DNA of 64,000 bases from Alphaproteobacteria bacterium (GCA_021774695.1 JAJFIU010000048.1:1-64000), one strand, 5' to 3'; counted from the stretch's first letter, positions 25,894-34,747 are shown. Notes: generated by a model not told the origin, from the letters alone. A program made the numbers and translations.

Positions 25894-26748
25894 CTAGCTA
25901 TCTGGCAAATTCTGGAAATGTGTGGTTATGGCCCTCACCGCATAGTCCAGCCGCGGTGACGACCGAAAAGCTTCATGGGTTAATAGCCACAACCCCCACC
26001 CAGCATCCGGCAACAGGTCCGACACTCTTTTCAATCGTGGGTCGGCATCGCCCATAAATATCGGCAACCGGCCCACCCCGCCCGCGGCCATCAGTTCTTG
26101 TTTGGTGATGATTTCGTCGGTGTGAATAACCACCGAACTCCGGCTCCATTGCTGATATCCCTGCGGAGTGTCAACTTCGCCGTGCCGGATAATATGTATT
26201 GGATGCTCTGTAACAAGTGAAACAGCAGAATAGACCGCGCCAGCCAGTTTTTTTACCCGCTTGCCCACCAACGGATACTCTGGGTCTGACCGCAAAACCC
26301 GTAGCGCTATATCAGCCTCACGCGCTTCAACTTGCTGCAATGCGTATGTGGAACAGATTTCCAGCTTGAGCGACGGCATATTAACGGCGATTTCAAGCAG
26401 GGCAGGAGCCACTAGTGCAGCAACATGCGGCGCTATGGTTATTTTAATTGGGCCGCCAATATCTTGCGCGCCGCGCGGCAGTATCGCCTCCACCTGCGCC
26501 AACTTGCCTTCGGCTGCTTCCGCCGCAGCAAGTAATTCGCGCCCAAGCGGCGTGAGGCTGTAAGCACCGTCTGCACGGGTGAATAACAATCCACCAACGA
26601 TTTCCTCCAACATGCGAAGGCGGCGAGCGACAGTGGTTCTGTTCACGCTTAAGTGTTCTGCTGCACGGTCCAGCGTGCCTAGCCGCGAAAGCGCCAGCAA
26701 CACTGGCATTTTTCCCCACATATCCTCTATCTGTGCATTTTTGCCCAT
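25894..26748 (-). CDS. LysR family transcriptional regulator
   Basis: The start is uncertain: ATG at 26748 (GGAG directly adjacent) or ATG at 26721 (GAGG two bases away). The helix-turn-helix is LSRLGTLDRAAEHLSVNRTTVARRL, followed by a substrate-binding domain from ~85. It is divergent from the haloalkane dehalogenase with about 85 bases between starts, so regulation of that gene is the obvious inference. The effector is unknown; a halogenated compound or its product alcohol is conceivable. Confidence 0.88.
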   Translation of the reverse strand: MGKNAQIEDMWGKMPVLLALSRLGTLDRAAEHLSVNRTTVARRLRMLEEIVGGLLFTRADGAYSLTPLGRELLAAAEAAEGKLAQVEAILPRGAQDIGGPIKITIAPHVAALVAPALLEIAVNMPSLKLEICSTYALQQVEAREADIALRVLRSDPEYPLVGKRVKKLAGAVYSAVSLVTEHPIHIIRHGEVDTPQGYQQWSRSSVVIHTDEIITKQELMAAGGVGRLPIFMGDADPRLKRVSDLLPDAGWGLWLLTHEAFRSSPRLDYAVRAITTHFQNLPDS

Positions 26749-26832
26749 CTCCGTGCAATAACACATATTGACGCCAACGCACAGCAGTGAGCATTCGGTC
26801 CCCAGACAGCACACCACAAAAAGAGAAAAAAC

Positions 26833-27885
26833 ATGAAAGAAATGACATACTTGAAGCCACTTTTGATTGGATTGAGCCTAATCCTTGCGTCCGCATCAGC
26901 ATCTGTTGCGCCGGTCAAAGCAGCGGACTCTGCAAAAAATGCCGACGGCGTAGAACTAGCCCGCCACGACTTTCCCTACGCGTCGAACTATGTGGAAGTT
27001 CTAGGGTCTAAAATGCATTATGTGGACACCGGCGGTGACGGTTCGGTCGTAGTGATGATCCACGGCCAACCAACCTGGTCCTACCTGTGGCGAAATGTGA
27101 TCCCCCACGTTGAGAAAGACCACCGGGTGATCGCGCTGGACCTGATCGGGTTTGGCAAGTCTGACAAACCAGACATCGAATATCGGTCCACCGATCATGC
27201 ACGGTATTTGCAGGGCTTTATGGACGCACTGGCGCTCAACGATGTCACGTTGGTGATCCATGACTGGGGTTCAATATTAGGTTTCAATTTTGCCGCCAAT
27301 AATCCGGACAGGGTCAAAGCAATTGCTTTCATGGAAGCAGCGGTTATTACACCCCCTGCAGAACCGCCCTACGGCCCTGTTAAGGCACCGCTGGACGGCG
27401 CAAAACCAAATGTTATGGAAGGCTTCGCAGGCCTCTTGAAAAAGATAAAAACCCCGGGCGTCGGCGAAGAAATGATCCTCAAAAACAACTTCTTTCTAGA
27501 AGGCCTTGTTCTGCCCAGTTTTGACGGCTTGCTGACCGACGATGAGAAAAACGCTTACCGTGAACCCTTTCCTGAAGGCAGTAACAGACGCCCCATGCTG
27601 CAATTTCCGCGCGATGTACCAATCGGTGTTGCAGAGCCCGCCTATACTGTCGCAATGATGGATAAATATAGCCGGTATCTGCTGGAACAGCCCAAACTGC
27701 CAAAGCTTCTTTTGCACCTGAGTGAAGGGTTTTTAATTCAGCGCTGGGACGTGGAATGGATGCGCCGCAATTTCACCGACCTAACCATCCACAACATGGG
27801 ACCAGGCGGTCATTTCATACAGGAGTTTAATCCCGACGGTATCGGCCAGGCAATTGCCATCTGGATGGAAGATAACGACTTATAG
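26833..27885 (+). CDS. Exported haloalkane dehalogenase (HLD-II-like) with altered halide-binding residue
   Basis: The 350-residue alpha/beta hydrolase follows the DhaA pattern along its length: WRNVIPHVEKDHRVIALDL, IGFGKSDKPDIEYRSTDHARY, nucleophile D144 in VIHDWGSILGF, acid E168 (FMEAA) and base H327 (GPGGHFIQE). W145 is the usual halide-binding tryptophan. The second halide ligand, normally N in HGNPTSS, is Q79 (HGQPTWS). A signal peptide (LLIGLSLILASASASVAPVKA) implies a periplasmic enzyme. Haloalkane dehalogenases split carbon-halogen bonds to alcohol plus halide. It is divergent from a LysR gene. Other alpha/beta hydrolase roles such as epoxide hydrolysis remain possible. Confidence 0.82.
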   Translation: MKEMTYLKPLLIGLSLILASASASVAPVKAADSAKNADGVELARHDFPYASNYVEVLGSKMHYVDTGGDGSVVVMIHGQPTWSYLWRNVIPHVEKDHRVIALDLIGFGKSDKPDIEYRSTDHARYLQGFMDALALNDVTLVIHDWGSILGFNFAANNPDRVKAIAFMEAAVITPPAEPPYGPVKAPLDGAKPNVMEGFAGLLKKIKTPGVGEEMILKNNFFLEGLVLPSFDGLLTDDEKNAYREPFPEGSNRRPMLQFPRDVPIGVAEPAYTVAMMDKYSRYLLEQPKLPKLLLHLSEGFLIQRWDVEWMRRNFTDLTIHNMGPGGHFIQEFNPDGIGQAIAIWMEDNDL

Positions 27886-27898
27886 CCCAACCTATAAA

Positions 27899-27947
27899 CT
27901 GATTGGCCCGCGTAAAGCTTCGATTTTAAGCTGCGCGGGCCAGTCTG
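27899..27947. terminator. Strong hairpin between convergent genes, probable bidirectional terminator
   Basis: Perfect 9-bp arms TGGCCCGCG (27904-27912) and CGCGGGCCA (27934-27942) enclose a second stem, AGCTT / AAGCT. It lies between the stop codons of the dehalogenase and the SnoaL-like gene. No long T-run follows, so termination may be imperfect or the stem may protect mRNA ends. Confidence 0.55.
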
Positions 27948-27967
27948 TTCACCCCGGCGTATACTCG

Positions 27968-28444
27968 CTAGGTTGCCCCTGCCCCGTATCCCGGTATTTG
28001 GCGCTGCAGGCTATTATAGTCAAACATGTCAAGTTGACGAACGATTTTACCGTCTTTGAAATCAAGCCATGTGATGAAATGTATCGTCGCTTTTTGCTCG
28101 TTCCACGTAAGCGAAAACAAGCCTTCCAGCACCGTTACGCTGCCTTGGGTGACCATCCGCTCAACGTCAAACTTGAAGTTGCCGCCGTAGCGCCTCTGCA
28201 TAATGCCAGTGTAGGTTTCCTCTAACTGTTTGCGCGAGCGAAGGTCTAACCGGGCTGTGGGATCAGTGAACTGCACCTCAGTGGCATAAAATTCAATGAA
28301 CCGCTCCAAGTCAAACTCCTCGTAAACCTTGAGCCAATTGGAAACCGTTGACCCTTCGGGCACCGTTCCCGTTCCAGCACCGGCCAAGGCAGGAGACGGC
28401 ATTAGAAGCCAACTGGCTATGATGACCGTCAGAAATTTTCTCAT
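27968..28444 (-). CDS. Exported SnoaL-like (NTF2 fold) protein
   Basis: The 158-residue product has a signal peptide (MRKFLTVIIASWLLMPSPALA). The rest is NTF2/SnoaL-like: a helix with VYEEFDLERFIEFYATEVQFTDP, then strands ending in WLDFKDGKIVRQLDMFDY. The F-x-D-P followed by the terminal K-I-V-x-x-x-D-x-x-D pattern is common to SnoaL polyketide-cyclase relatives. Ligand unknown. It is convergent with the dehalogenase and seems to be monocistronic. Confidence 0.8.
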   Translation of the reverse strand: MRKFLTVIIASWLLMPSPALAGAGTGTVPEGSTVSNWLKVYEEFDLERFIEFYATEVQFTDPTARLDLRSRKQLEETYTGIMQRRYGGNFKFDVERMVTQGSVTVLEGLFSLTWNEQKATIHFITWLDFKDGKIVRQLDMFDYNSLQRQIPGYGAGAT

Positions 28445-28658
28445 GCAATTTCACCCTTCTGTTGCTAGTGCCTAATTCTGAATTTCATATCGGGATTGTC
28501 AATGCTCCAGCTGGCCTGTGGGACCAGCAATTATTGGCGTGTGCTCAACATAAGTAACCATGTATGATAAACAGTCAGCAACGGGCATTTGGCCAACTGT
28601 TCTTAAATATTGATTAACCCCTAACCACTACAAACAACGTGTGGGGCTGGAGATAGGC

Positions 28659-30206
28659 ATGCAAATTAATATCCGCCGTTGCCGAACGTATATTCTGTGG
28701 GTTTTGGTGGCGTTATCGGTTGCTGTAAATGCGTCTGCTGCGCCTGTCAAAACCCGCGTGCTATATTTTTCTTCTTTCCCCGAAATTATGCAACCAGAAG
28801 GCAAGCCTGGACTCGCCGAACTTGCGACCGCCATACACCTGGAGACTGCAAAAAACCCCAACACTTTTTTCGTCCACGGCGGGGCATCGCTGGGGCCATC
28901 TGTTTTTGGTGCGATGGACAACGGCGCCCATATGGTTGACATACTCAACGCGCTCAACCCTAGTGTGATGGCGATCGGAAAACGTGAATTCTCCTACGGC
29001 TATGATAATTTTATCCTTAATGCCCTGTCTGCTTCGTTTCCGCTGGTAACCAGCAACCTGACGGATGCCCAGTCAAACGGACCTATTGACGCCACTTATC
29101 CAACATACTTGATGCAAGCCGGTGACTTATCAATCGGCGTCATCGCCCTCACGTCCGCCAATGCAATCGTCGAGTACGGCTCCACGCAGGCGAAATTTTC
29201 AGACCCCGACACCGCCGCCACAGACGCTGCCCGCCAATTGCGGTTGGAGGGTGCCGACACCGTCATACTCTTGGCCGACACGGATTATGATGATTTGAGC
29301 GGCCTGCGCGCGGACGGCACTGTTGACGTTATTTTCTACACTCACAATTTTGACAACCCGCAGTCGCTTGACCGCCAGGGTAATTTGCTAACCGAAGGCG
29401 CGATGGACGGCATGATAATCGCGGTAGATTTTTGGTTTGAGGATGGCGCTGACGGCCTGCCTAATTTAATAACGAGCGTCGAATTGCTGCCCCTGTCCAA
29501 GTTTGAGCCAGACCCACTTGTTGCTGAGATAATCGGCGACTACCAACAACGATTGGAACAACTGCTTGGCCCTGGAATCGCAACAGTAACCAAGTCTTTT
29601 GACACGCTTCGCAGTAATATTCGCAGCAGGGAAAATGCTTTTGCCAACTTGATAGTCGATGCCTTGCGAGAGCAGGTATCTGCCGATATCGCGTTGCTTA
29701 ACGGCGGCACTATCCGGGGCAATGTTGAATATCCCTTTGGCCATAAAATCAGTCGCGGCGACATTCAGCGCGAGCTACCCTTCGGCGGCCGTACCGCAAT
29801 GGTGCGTATGAGCGGTGCTGACATCCGGCAAACACTGGAACACGGCGTCGACTGCGGCCTGCGCGTCGATGGCTGTTTTACCCATGTGGGAAACCTCAAG
29901 GTCACCTTAGACAGCCGCAAGTCCAAAGGTGATCGAATAATCAGTATATCAGTCGGCGGTGAGCCGGTAGAGCCCGACACATATTACCGGGTTGCGACCA
30001 GCGACTTTATGGCGCGGGGCAATGATGGCTTTGAGCATTTGGGCAAAGCGGAAAAAATATTCGACGCAGGCACCAACCGGGTAATATGGAATGTGGTTGT
30101 CGAATATATTATGCGTTCGGGCGAGGTGGCTCCAACCTTGGAAGGGCGAATTCAAGATATCGCCCCCCAAAATAAAGCGCCTGAAAACGGGGTGAGCAAT
30201 GAATAG
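28659..30206 (+). CDS. Exported UshA/5'-nucleotidase-like protein with degenerate metal site
   Basis: The ATG at 28659 has GGAG six bases upstream and gives a signal peptide cleaved near residue 27 (ILWVLVALSVAVNASA). The 515-residue layout is that of UshA. The C-terminal substrate-binding domain is well kept: RSRENAFANLIVDALREQ, IALLNGGTIRGN, RGDIQRELPFGG and MVRMSGADIRQTLE. The N-terminal metallophosphatase motifs are not: D-x-H becomes FSSF (37-40), the G-D motif becomes HGGAS (73-77), GNHE becomes GKRE (107-110), and only one histidine remains in YTHN (227-230). It is therefore probably a non-catalytic binding protein. Its stop overlaps the start of a hybrid kinase by eight bases. Confidence 0.85.
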   Translation: MQINIRRCRTYILWVLVALSVAVNASAAPVKTRVLYFSSFPEIMQPEGKPGLAELATAIHLETAKNPNTFFVHGGASLGPSVFGAMDNGAHMVDILNALNPSVMAIGKREFSYGYDNFILNALSASFPLVTSNLTDAQSNGPIDATYPTYLMQAGDLSIGVIALTSANAIVEYGSTQAKFSDPDTAATDAARQLRLEGADTVILLADTDYDDLSGLRADGTVDVIFYTHNFDNPQSLDRQGNLLTEGAMDGMIIAVDFWFEDGADGLPNLITSVELLPLSKFEPDPLVAEIIGDYQQRLEQLLGPGIATVTKSFDTLRSNIRSRENAFANLIVDALREQVSADIALLNGGTIRGNVEYPFGHKISRGDIQRELPFGGRTAMVRMSGADIRQTLEHGVDCGLRVDGCFTHVGNLKVTLDSRKSKGDRIISISVGGEPVEPDTYYRVATSDFMARGNDGFEHLGKAEKIFDAGTNRVIWNVVVEYIMRSGEVAPTLEGRIQDIAPQNKAPENGVSNE

Positions 30207-32847
30207 TCCTGCGTCAAAAACGAGGAAAGCCCACTTTGGTCTTGGCTTTAAGATCAAAGTGGTTGTTGTGGCGCTAGTGGCGTTAATGGTCACGGTTGCG
30301 GGGCTGTCTTATTATACCCTGCAACAATTCAGCGACCAGATTACTGACTATTCGAATCAAACCCTGCCGGCACTGGCAGCGTCGATTGACCTCAAAACAT
30401 CGCTTGAAAAAATAGTTCAAAACACTGAACAGTTGGTCAACAGCGACGTGCAAGCCAAAAGGCGTATTGCCTTTACGGCAACACAGGATTCGGTTGCCGG
30501 GATCAACAACCTGCTTGCGTCACGCGAGACACTTATAGATTTGGAAGAAATCCGAACAGTTCTCGCCATTTTGTCCGAAACAACAAGCGACCTGAATAGG
30601 CTGATCGAAAATAAAATCAATATTATCAACCATCTCGATGGCCTGGACCGCGAGCTAGGTGCCTGGATTATAAGTGAGTTATCCCTCAAACAACAAAACG
30701 CCTTGCCGGACCAAAGTGCAGCCTATGCTGATTGGCTTATTCTGGAGCGCAAGCTGATCAGCCAAGTAGCCGATTTGTCCACCAGCAATGACGCGCGTAC
30801 CCAGCAAAGGCAAATCCCAAATATTATTCGCGCTTTGCGCGCCTTGTCCGCAAAGGCCAACGTCCTTCCGCCACAGGCCAAGGAAGTTGCAAGCAGGCAA
30901 ATCGCGAGTTTGGGTGCAAAACTGAACGGTGAAGACGGTGTTATTTTAACCCTGCGAGACTTGACCCGTGCCGACGCCCGCGCCAATGCGCTGGAGCGGC
31001 AAATGCGGGTTCTAGTTTCAGAGCTATTGAGGAAAACCGACAACCTCGCCACCCAAAAAAGCGATGAAGCGCAAGCCACAGCGCAGAATTTAGTGCGCCA
31101 AAGCCAGCAACAACTGGTAGCTCTGGTTATCAGTGTAGCGGTTGCGCTTGCTATTGCAATTGCTGGCTTTTTCTTTATCGAAAGAAGGGTGGTAGCGCGA
31201 CTTATTTCCTTGCGTGATGTTGTCATTGGCCGCGCAGCCGGCGGCCAGCACTCGGTACAGGTTGGCGGCAGCGATGAAGTTACTGAAATCGGGAATGCTG
31301 TGCAGGTCTTCATCGACGAAATTGATGTCCGGCAAAAGCAGATTATTAACAGCGCCGAACAAACCAACGCAATTATACGGCTGTCGCCGCAGGCAATGTG
31401 TATTGCCGCAGGGTCGGAAATTCTGTACCACAATGACGCCTTCGAATTAATGTGGCCGGGTGCAGGTTCGCCAGATAGCCACACGTCAATTTTGGCACTA
31501 TTCCCCCCCATGCTCCTCAGCGACTCTGGTCCCACCGGGGTTCGCTCAGTAGCTCGCCATGCAATCATCGATAAGTACAATAGTGTGCGCTGGTTCAATA
31601 TGACGAGCAATAGCGTTGAATGGCACGGTGCCAAAGCCCGTCAGTTGATCGCTGTTGACACCACCAAACAAGTGCAGGTTGAACATACGCTGGAGGAAGC
31701 GCGGCGCAAAGCAGAGACCGCCGCTCAGACGAAATCCAACTTCCTTGCCATGATGAGCCACGAGATAAGGTCACCCATGAACGGCATTATTTCCGTCGGC
31801 GAAATGTTGGAAAAAAGTGATTTGGACACCGAGCAAAACCAGCTGGTTTCCATTATTAATCAATCCGCTGAAACACTGTTAACAATCCTCGACGATGTCC
31901 TTGACCTGTCCAAAATCGAAGCTGGCAAGCTTCAGATTAACAACCATCATTTTGATCTCCGCGCCATATTGGAGGGAATTGCCAACCTGCTTAAACAGGG
32001 CTTCCAGCAGAAAAATGTAACTTTCAAGGTTGATCTATCTGATGACTTGCCGCAATTCGTTATTGGCGATTCTAACCGGATTCGCCAAATCATGTATAAT
32101 TTGATCAGTAATGCACTGAAATTTACTGAAAACGGTTCGGTTCAATTGATTGCCTCACGAGAAAAAACGTCTGGCGACCGCGGCTGTACCGTTCGAATTG
32201 CGGTTAAGGACACCGGGATTGGTATCAACCCAAAAATAATGAACCGCCTATTTCAACCTTTTGAACAAGCCGATAGTTCGGTTGCGCGCCAATACGGCGG
32301 AACCGGCCTGGGGCTAACAATATGCCGCCGGTTGGCAAGCATAATGGGCGGCGAAATCACCGTTAACAGCACCGAGGGCCGCGGCTCAACTTTCGCTCTC
32401 ATGGTACCTTTAAAGATCGCCGACGACGACGCGTTAGAGCCCGCGCAGCCCCCCAAAGCGCCGTCAGCGCGCCTCGCCAACAAAGACGCTCACATACTAG
32501 TGGTAGAAGACAATAAGATTAACCAATTGGTTATAGGTAAGATATTGAAATCATTAGGGTATAAGTGGGATACGGCTAATGACGGCGTCGATGCTATGGA
32601 GATATTCAATCCAGATATTCACACCCTTGTTTTAACCGATTTACGTATGCCGCGCATGGATGGGTTTACCTTGGCTTCCAACATCCGCGCAATGGACGGC
32701 CACGGCGCAGACGTGCCAATCATTGCACTCTCGGCTGATGCGATGGAAGAAACAAAAGAGAAAAGCGAACAGTCTGGCATTAACGTGTTTTTGACCAAAC
32801 CTGTGAAGATTGACGAAGTACAGAAATGTCTTCAGTCATTTACCTAA
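30199..32847 (+). CDS. TorS-like membrane hybrid sensor histidine kinase
   Basis: The 882-residue protein has membrane helices at about 18-40 and 304-327, with a ~260-residue helical periplasmic sensor between them like that of TorS. A HAMP region (about 328-380) and a PAS-like segment (about 385-490) follow. HisKA has SHEIRSPMNG (H521). HATPase has DTGIGIN and GGTGLGLTICRR. The receiver (about 765-882) has D814 (VLTDLRMP) and K in LTKPV. It lacks an HPt. The start ATG lies inside the end of the UshA-like gene (ATGAATAG), so the two are translationally coupled and probably form a binding-protein/kinase pair. Confidence 0.94.
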   Translation: MNSPASKTRKAHFGLGFKIKVVVVALVALMVTVAGLSYYTLQQFSDQITDYSNQTLPALAASIDLKTSLEKIVQNTEQLVNSDVQAKRRIAFTATQDSVAGINNLLASRETLIDLEEIRTVLAILSETTSDLNRLIENKINIINHLDGLDRELGAWIISELSLKQQNALPDQSAAYADWLILERKLISQVADLSTSNDARTQQRQIPNIIRALRALSAKANVLPPQAKEVASRQIASLGAKLNGEDGVILTLRDLTRADARANALERQMRVLVSELLRKTDNLATQKSDEAQATAQNLVRQSQQQLVALVISVAVALAIAIAGFFFIERRVVARLISLRDVVIGRAAGGQHSVQVGGSDEVTEIGNAVQVFIDEIDVRQKQIINSAEQTNAIIRLSPQAMCIAAGSEILYHNDAFELMWPGAGSPDSHTSILALFPPMLLSDSGPTGVRSVARHAIIDKYNSVRWFNMTSNSVEWHGAKARQLIAVDTTKQVQVEHTLEEARRKAETAAQTKSNFLAMMSHEIRSPMNGIISVGEMLEKSDLDTEQNQLVSIINQSAETLLTILDDVLDLSKIEAGKLQINNHHFDLRAILEGIANLLKQGFQQKNVTFKVDLSDDLPQFVIGDSNRIRQIMYNLISNALKFTENGSVQLIASREKTSGDRGCTVRIAVKDTGIGINPKIMNRLFQPFEQADSSVARQYGGTGLGLTICRRLASIMGGEITVNSTEGRGSTFALMVPLKIADDDALEPAQPPKAPSARLANKDAHILVVEDNKINQLVIGKILKSLGYKWDTANDGVDAMEIFNPDIHTLVLTDLRMPRMDGFTLASNIRAMDGHGADVPIIALSADAMEETKEKSEQSGINVFLTKPVKIDEVQKCLQSFT

Positions 32848-33132
32848 CGACTGTCGAAAAAACGCGTGGAAACCCAGTGTTGCGCGAAAACACACCCTCT
32901 TTCGAGAAAAATACAACCGCTGTATATCCGTGTCGAATTATTTTCCAATTGCAACAAAAGGCTGATAACAGTCGCCCTACTGCAACCCGGCCACTCATGC
33001 GGCTGGCACTAAATATGCAGGTTAAGGGACCCAATTTTGGGTTCATAATTTTTGACCCTGCGACTGCTCTGATTTGGCTTTTGCGCGAATACCACCGCAC
33101 CACATCTGACATCGCGCGAAAGGAACTACAAC
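32848..33132. other. Long leader region of the cold-shock gene
   Basis: No credible gene is seen in these 285 bases. The distance between the kinase stop and the csp start is what a promoter plus a structured cold-shock 5' leader would need. A reading frame that crosses it (32826-33140) has no ribosome site and overlaps the csp start, so it is rejected. The csp Shine-Dalgarno AAAGGA lies at the right end. Confidence 0.4.
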
Positions 33133-33342
33133 ATGGCTAACGGTACAGTAAAATGGTTTAACGCCACCAAAGGTTTTGGCTTCATTCAACCTGAAGCAGG
33201 CGGAGACGATGTGTTCGTACACATCTCTGCTGTTGAAGCAGCTGGTATGCGCTCACTGGACGACAACCAAAAAGTATCATACGACATCGAGCCTGACCGT
33301 CGCGGTCGCTCTTCAGCTTCAAACCTGAAAACCATCGACTAG
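33133..33342 (+). CDS. cspA: Cold-shock domain protein (CspA family)
   Basis: The 69-residue protein is a single cold-shock domain with RNP1 KGFGFIQP and RNP2 DVFVHIS, beginning [10 protein letters not shown]. It binds single-stranded RNA/DNA and acts as an RNA chaperone. AAAGGA lies 8 bases before the ATG. It is monocistronic and followed by a strong intrinsic terminator. Cold induction cannot be read from sequence; several Csp paralogues are constitutive. Confidence 0.97.
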   Translation: MANGTVKWFNATKGFGFIQPEAGGDDVFVHISAVEAAGMRSLDDNQKVSYDIEPDRRGRSSASNLKTID

Positions 33343-33378
33343 TATAACTTGTTGCTCTAATGGGCAAACTGAATACCG

Positions 33379-33410
33379 AAAAGCTCCGGCAAGCGCCGGG
33401 GCTTTTTTTG
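33379..33410 (+). terminator. Rho-independent terminator after cspA
   Basis: The arms AAGCTCCGGC (33381-33390) and GCCGGGGCTT (33395-33404) pair fully, with one G-U, around a four-base loop. A run of seven T follows. This is a textbook intrinsic terminator. Confidence 0.92.
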
Positions 33411-33432
33411 TGGAACACTCATTCGCCTGTTC

Positions 33433-33473
33433 ATCGGCTCTAACTAGGATATATATCTAGTCCGTTAGCCGAT
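33433..33473. promoter_or_regulatory. Interrupted hairpin upstream of the pseudouridine synthase
   Basis: ATCGGCT (33433-33439) pairs with AGCCGAT (33467-33473), and ACTAG (33443-33447) with CTAGT (33457-33461), separated by an AT loop. It lies 20 bases before the rluA-type start codon. Position suggests an operator or an mRNA structure that could affect initiation. Confidence 0.4.
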
Positions 33474-33492
33474 AGTTTCGTACACCGCCAGG

Positions 33493-34185
33493 ATGACCCA
33501 GCGAACCATGCCTCCAACCTTAAAAACATATGCTCCGCCAACAACGCCGCACCTTGATATTCTGTATCAAGACGATTGCTTGTTAGTGCTCAACAAACAA
33601 AGCGGACTTCTGTCAGTGCCAGGCAAACACCCAGAGCATGCAGACTGCCTGGAGGCGCGTGCGATCGGCACTGTGCCAGATGCTTTATTGGTGCACAGGC
33701 TGGACATGGAAACCTCGGGCGTTTTCATTATGGCGCGCACCAAGCAAGCGCAGCGCCACTTGGGGTTTCAGTTTGAAAAACGGCGCACCAAGAAAACCTA
33801 CATTGCCAGAGTATCTGGCCATATTATTGAACCATCTGGCACCGTTGACCTGCCTTTGATTTGCGATTGGCCAAATCGTCCAAAACAAATGATCGACCAC
33901 GACAACGGCCGGCAAGCCATTACCCACTGGACCGTGCTGGACCGGGAAACCGATCACCCAAGCCTGAATGTAACGCGCATAGAGCTGACACCTCAAACTG
34001 GCCGGTCCCATCAGCTGCGGGTGCATATGTTGGCGATTGGCCATGCCATTTTGGGTGATGGGTTATACGCCACGCCTGTCGAAATTAGCGCCGCACCCAG
34101 GCTGCAACTGCATGCTCAGTCGCTCACAGTTATGCATCCGGTAAAAAAAGAATTCATCACATTTACCTCTCCACCGCCCTTCTGA
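33493..34185 (+). CDS. rluA: RluA-family 23S rRNA/tRNA pseudouridine synthase
   Basis: The 230-residue protein has the RluA catalytic motif VHRLDMETSGV with the active-site aspartate, then TKKTYIARVSG and the late motif TPQTGRSHQLRVHM. No S4 domain is present, which favours RluA (23S U746 and tRNA position 32) over RluC/D. It converts uridine to pseudouridine in RNA. Start assignment at 33493 is moderately certain; ATG at 33508 is the alternative. It appears monocistronic. Confidence 0.92.
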   Translation: MTQRTMPPTLKTYAPPTTPHLDILYQDDCLLVLNKQSGLLSVPGKHPEHADCLEARAIGTVPDALLVHRLDMETSGVFIMARTKQAQRHLGFQFEKRRTKKTYIARVSGHIIEPSGTVDLPLICDWPNRPKQMIDHDNGRQAITHWTVLDRETDHPSLNVTRIELTPQTGRSHQLRVHMLAIGHAILGDGLYATPVEISAAPRLQLHAQSLTVMHPVKKEFITFTSPPPF

Positions 34186-34257
34186 CTGATGGCTCCAAGG
34201 CAGTATAACAGCTGAAACCCTAATCGGCGCCAAGCTGGGTAAGTATATCCACACTAG

Positions 34258-34383
34258 GGCATCAAATTCGGGGCGCATGCTGGCCAACTGTTTTAATTCA
34301 CCATCACGGCTGGGGATGATCAGATCAATGTCATGGTCGGCGCACACATCAAGCAGCTGATTGTAAAAACTATAGATAAAGGG
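34258..34383 (-). pseudogene. Fragment of an ATP-grasp (carbamoyl-phosphate-synthase-like) protein
   Basis: Reading the minus strand gives FYNQLLDVCADHDIDLIIPS, RDGEL, then KQLASMRPEFDALV. The I-D-L-x-I-P-S/T-R-D-G-E-L block is a hallmark of the N-terminal part of PylC/CarB-like ATP-grasp proteins, where it follows the first Rossmann-like strand. There is no start codon with a ribosome site, a stop lies just upstream, and similarity ends abruptly on the downstream side. It is therefore a ~40-codon relic of a lost gene. Confidence 0.5.
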
Positions 34384-34426
34384 TTAATTAATGGTCATAT
34401 TGCTCAGGAAGGCAGATCTGAGCAGT

Positions 34427-34714
34427 TCATGAAGGCGGGTTCTGTCCGTCGCCCAACGGGATGACGATGTCATTTTCGCCGGCTTCCAGGAAGAAAACGG
34501 TCGCAATGAGGGCGATTTTGCCCATGTCTTCGGTAACCGGCCCCACATCACGGGCATGCATGTAACCACTGAGCATTGAAGCCGCCTGAGCACGGGTTAT
34601 CTCAACCTCGCCCAACAAGGCTTTTACCGCCGAATAATTCTCCGGCGTAACATCAAAATTACCATCAAGAAAAGCGGTGCCGTCTTTGGTTACAGCTACT
34701 TTAAGTCTTTTCAT
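34427..34714 (-). CDS. Conserved-looking small protein of unknown function
   Basis: The ATG at 34714 (or TTG at 34717) gives a ~95-residue acidic protein without signal peptide. It contains an ALLGEVEITRAQAASMLSGYM helix and ends IVIPLGDGQNPPS. I recognise no family. It lies 33 bases downstream of the KefC-type gene on the same strand, so it may be a third gene of that operon. Confidence 0.6.
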   Translation of the reverse strand: MKRLKVAVTKDGTAFLDGNFDVTPENYSAVKALLGEVEITRAQAASMLSGYMHARDVGPVTEDMGKIALIATVFFLEAGENDIVIPLGDGQNPPS

Positions 34715-34747
34715 CAAACCATTTAGAACCGGTAACGCACAGGGCGC

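Noticed and set aside
27899-27947. Hairpin considered as a tRNA-like or attenuator element
   Set aside because: It lies between two convergent stop codons and has no cloverleaf features, so a terminator is simpler.
32826-33140. 104-codon ORF covering the csp leader
   Set aside because: It begins inside the hybrid kinase, overlaps the csp start and has no ribosome site.
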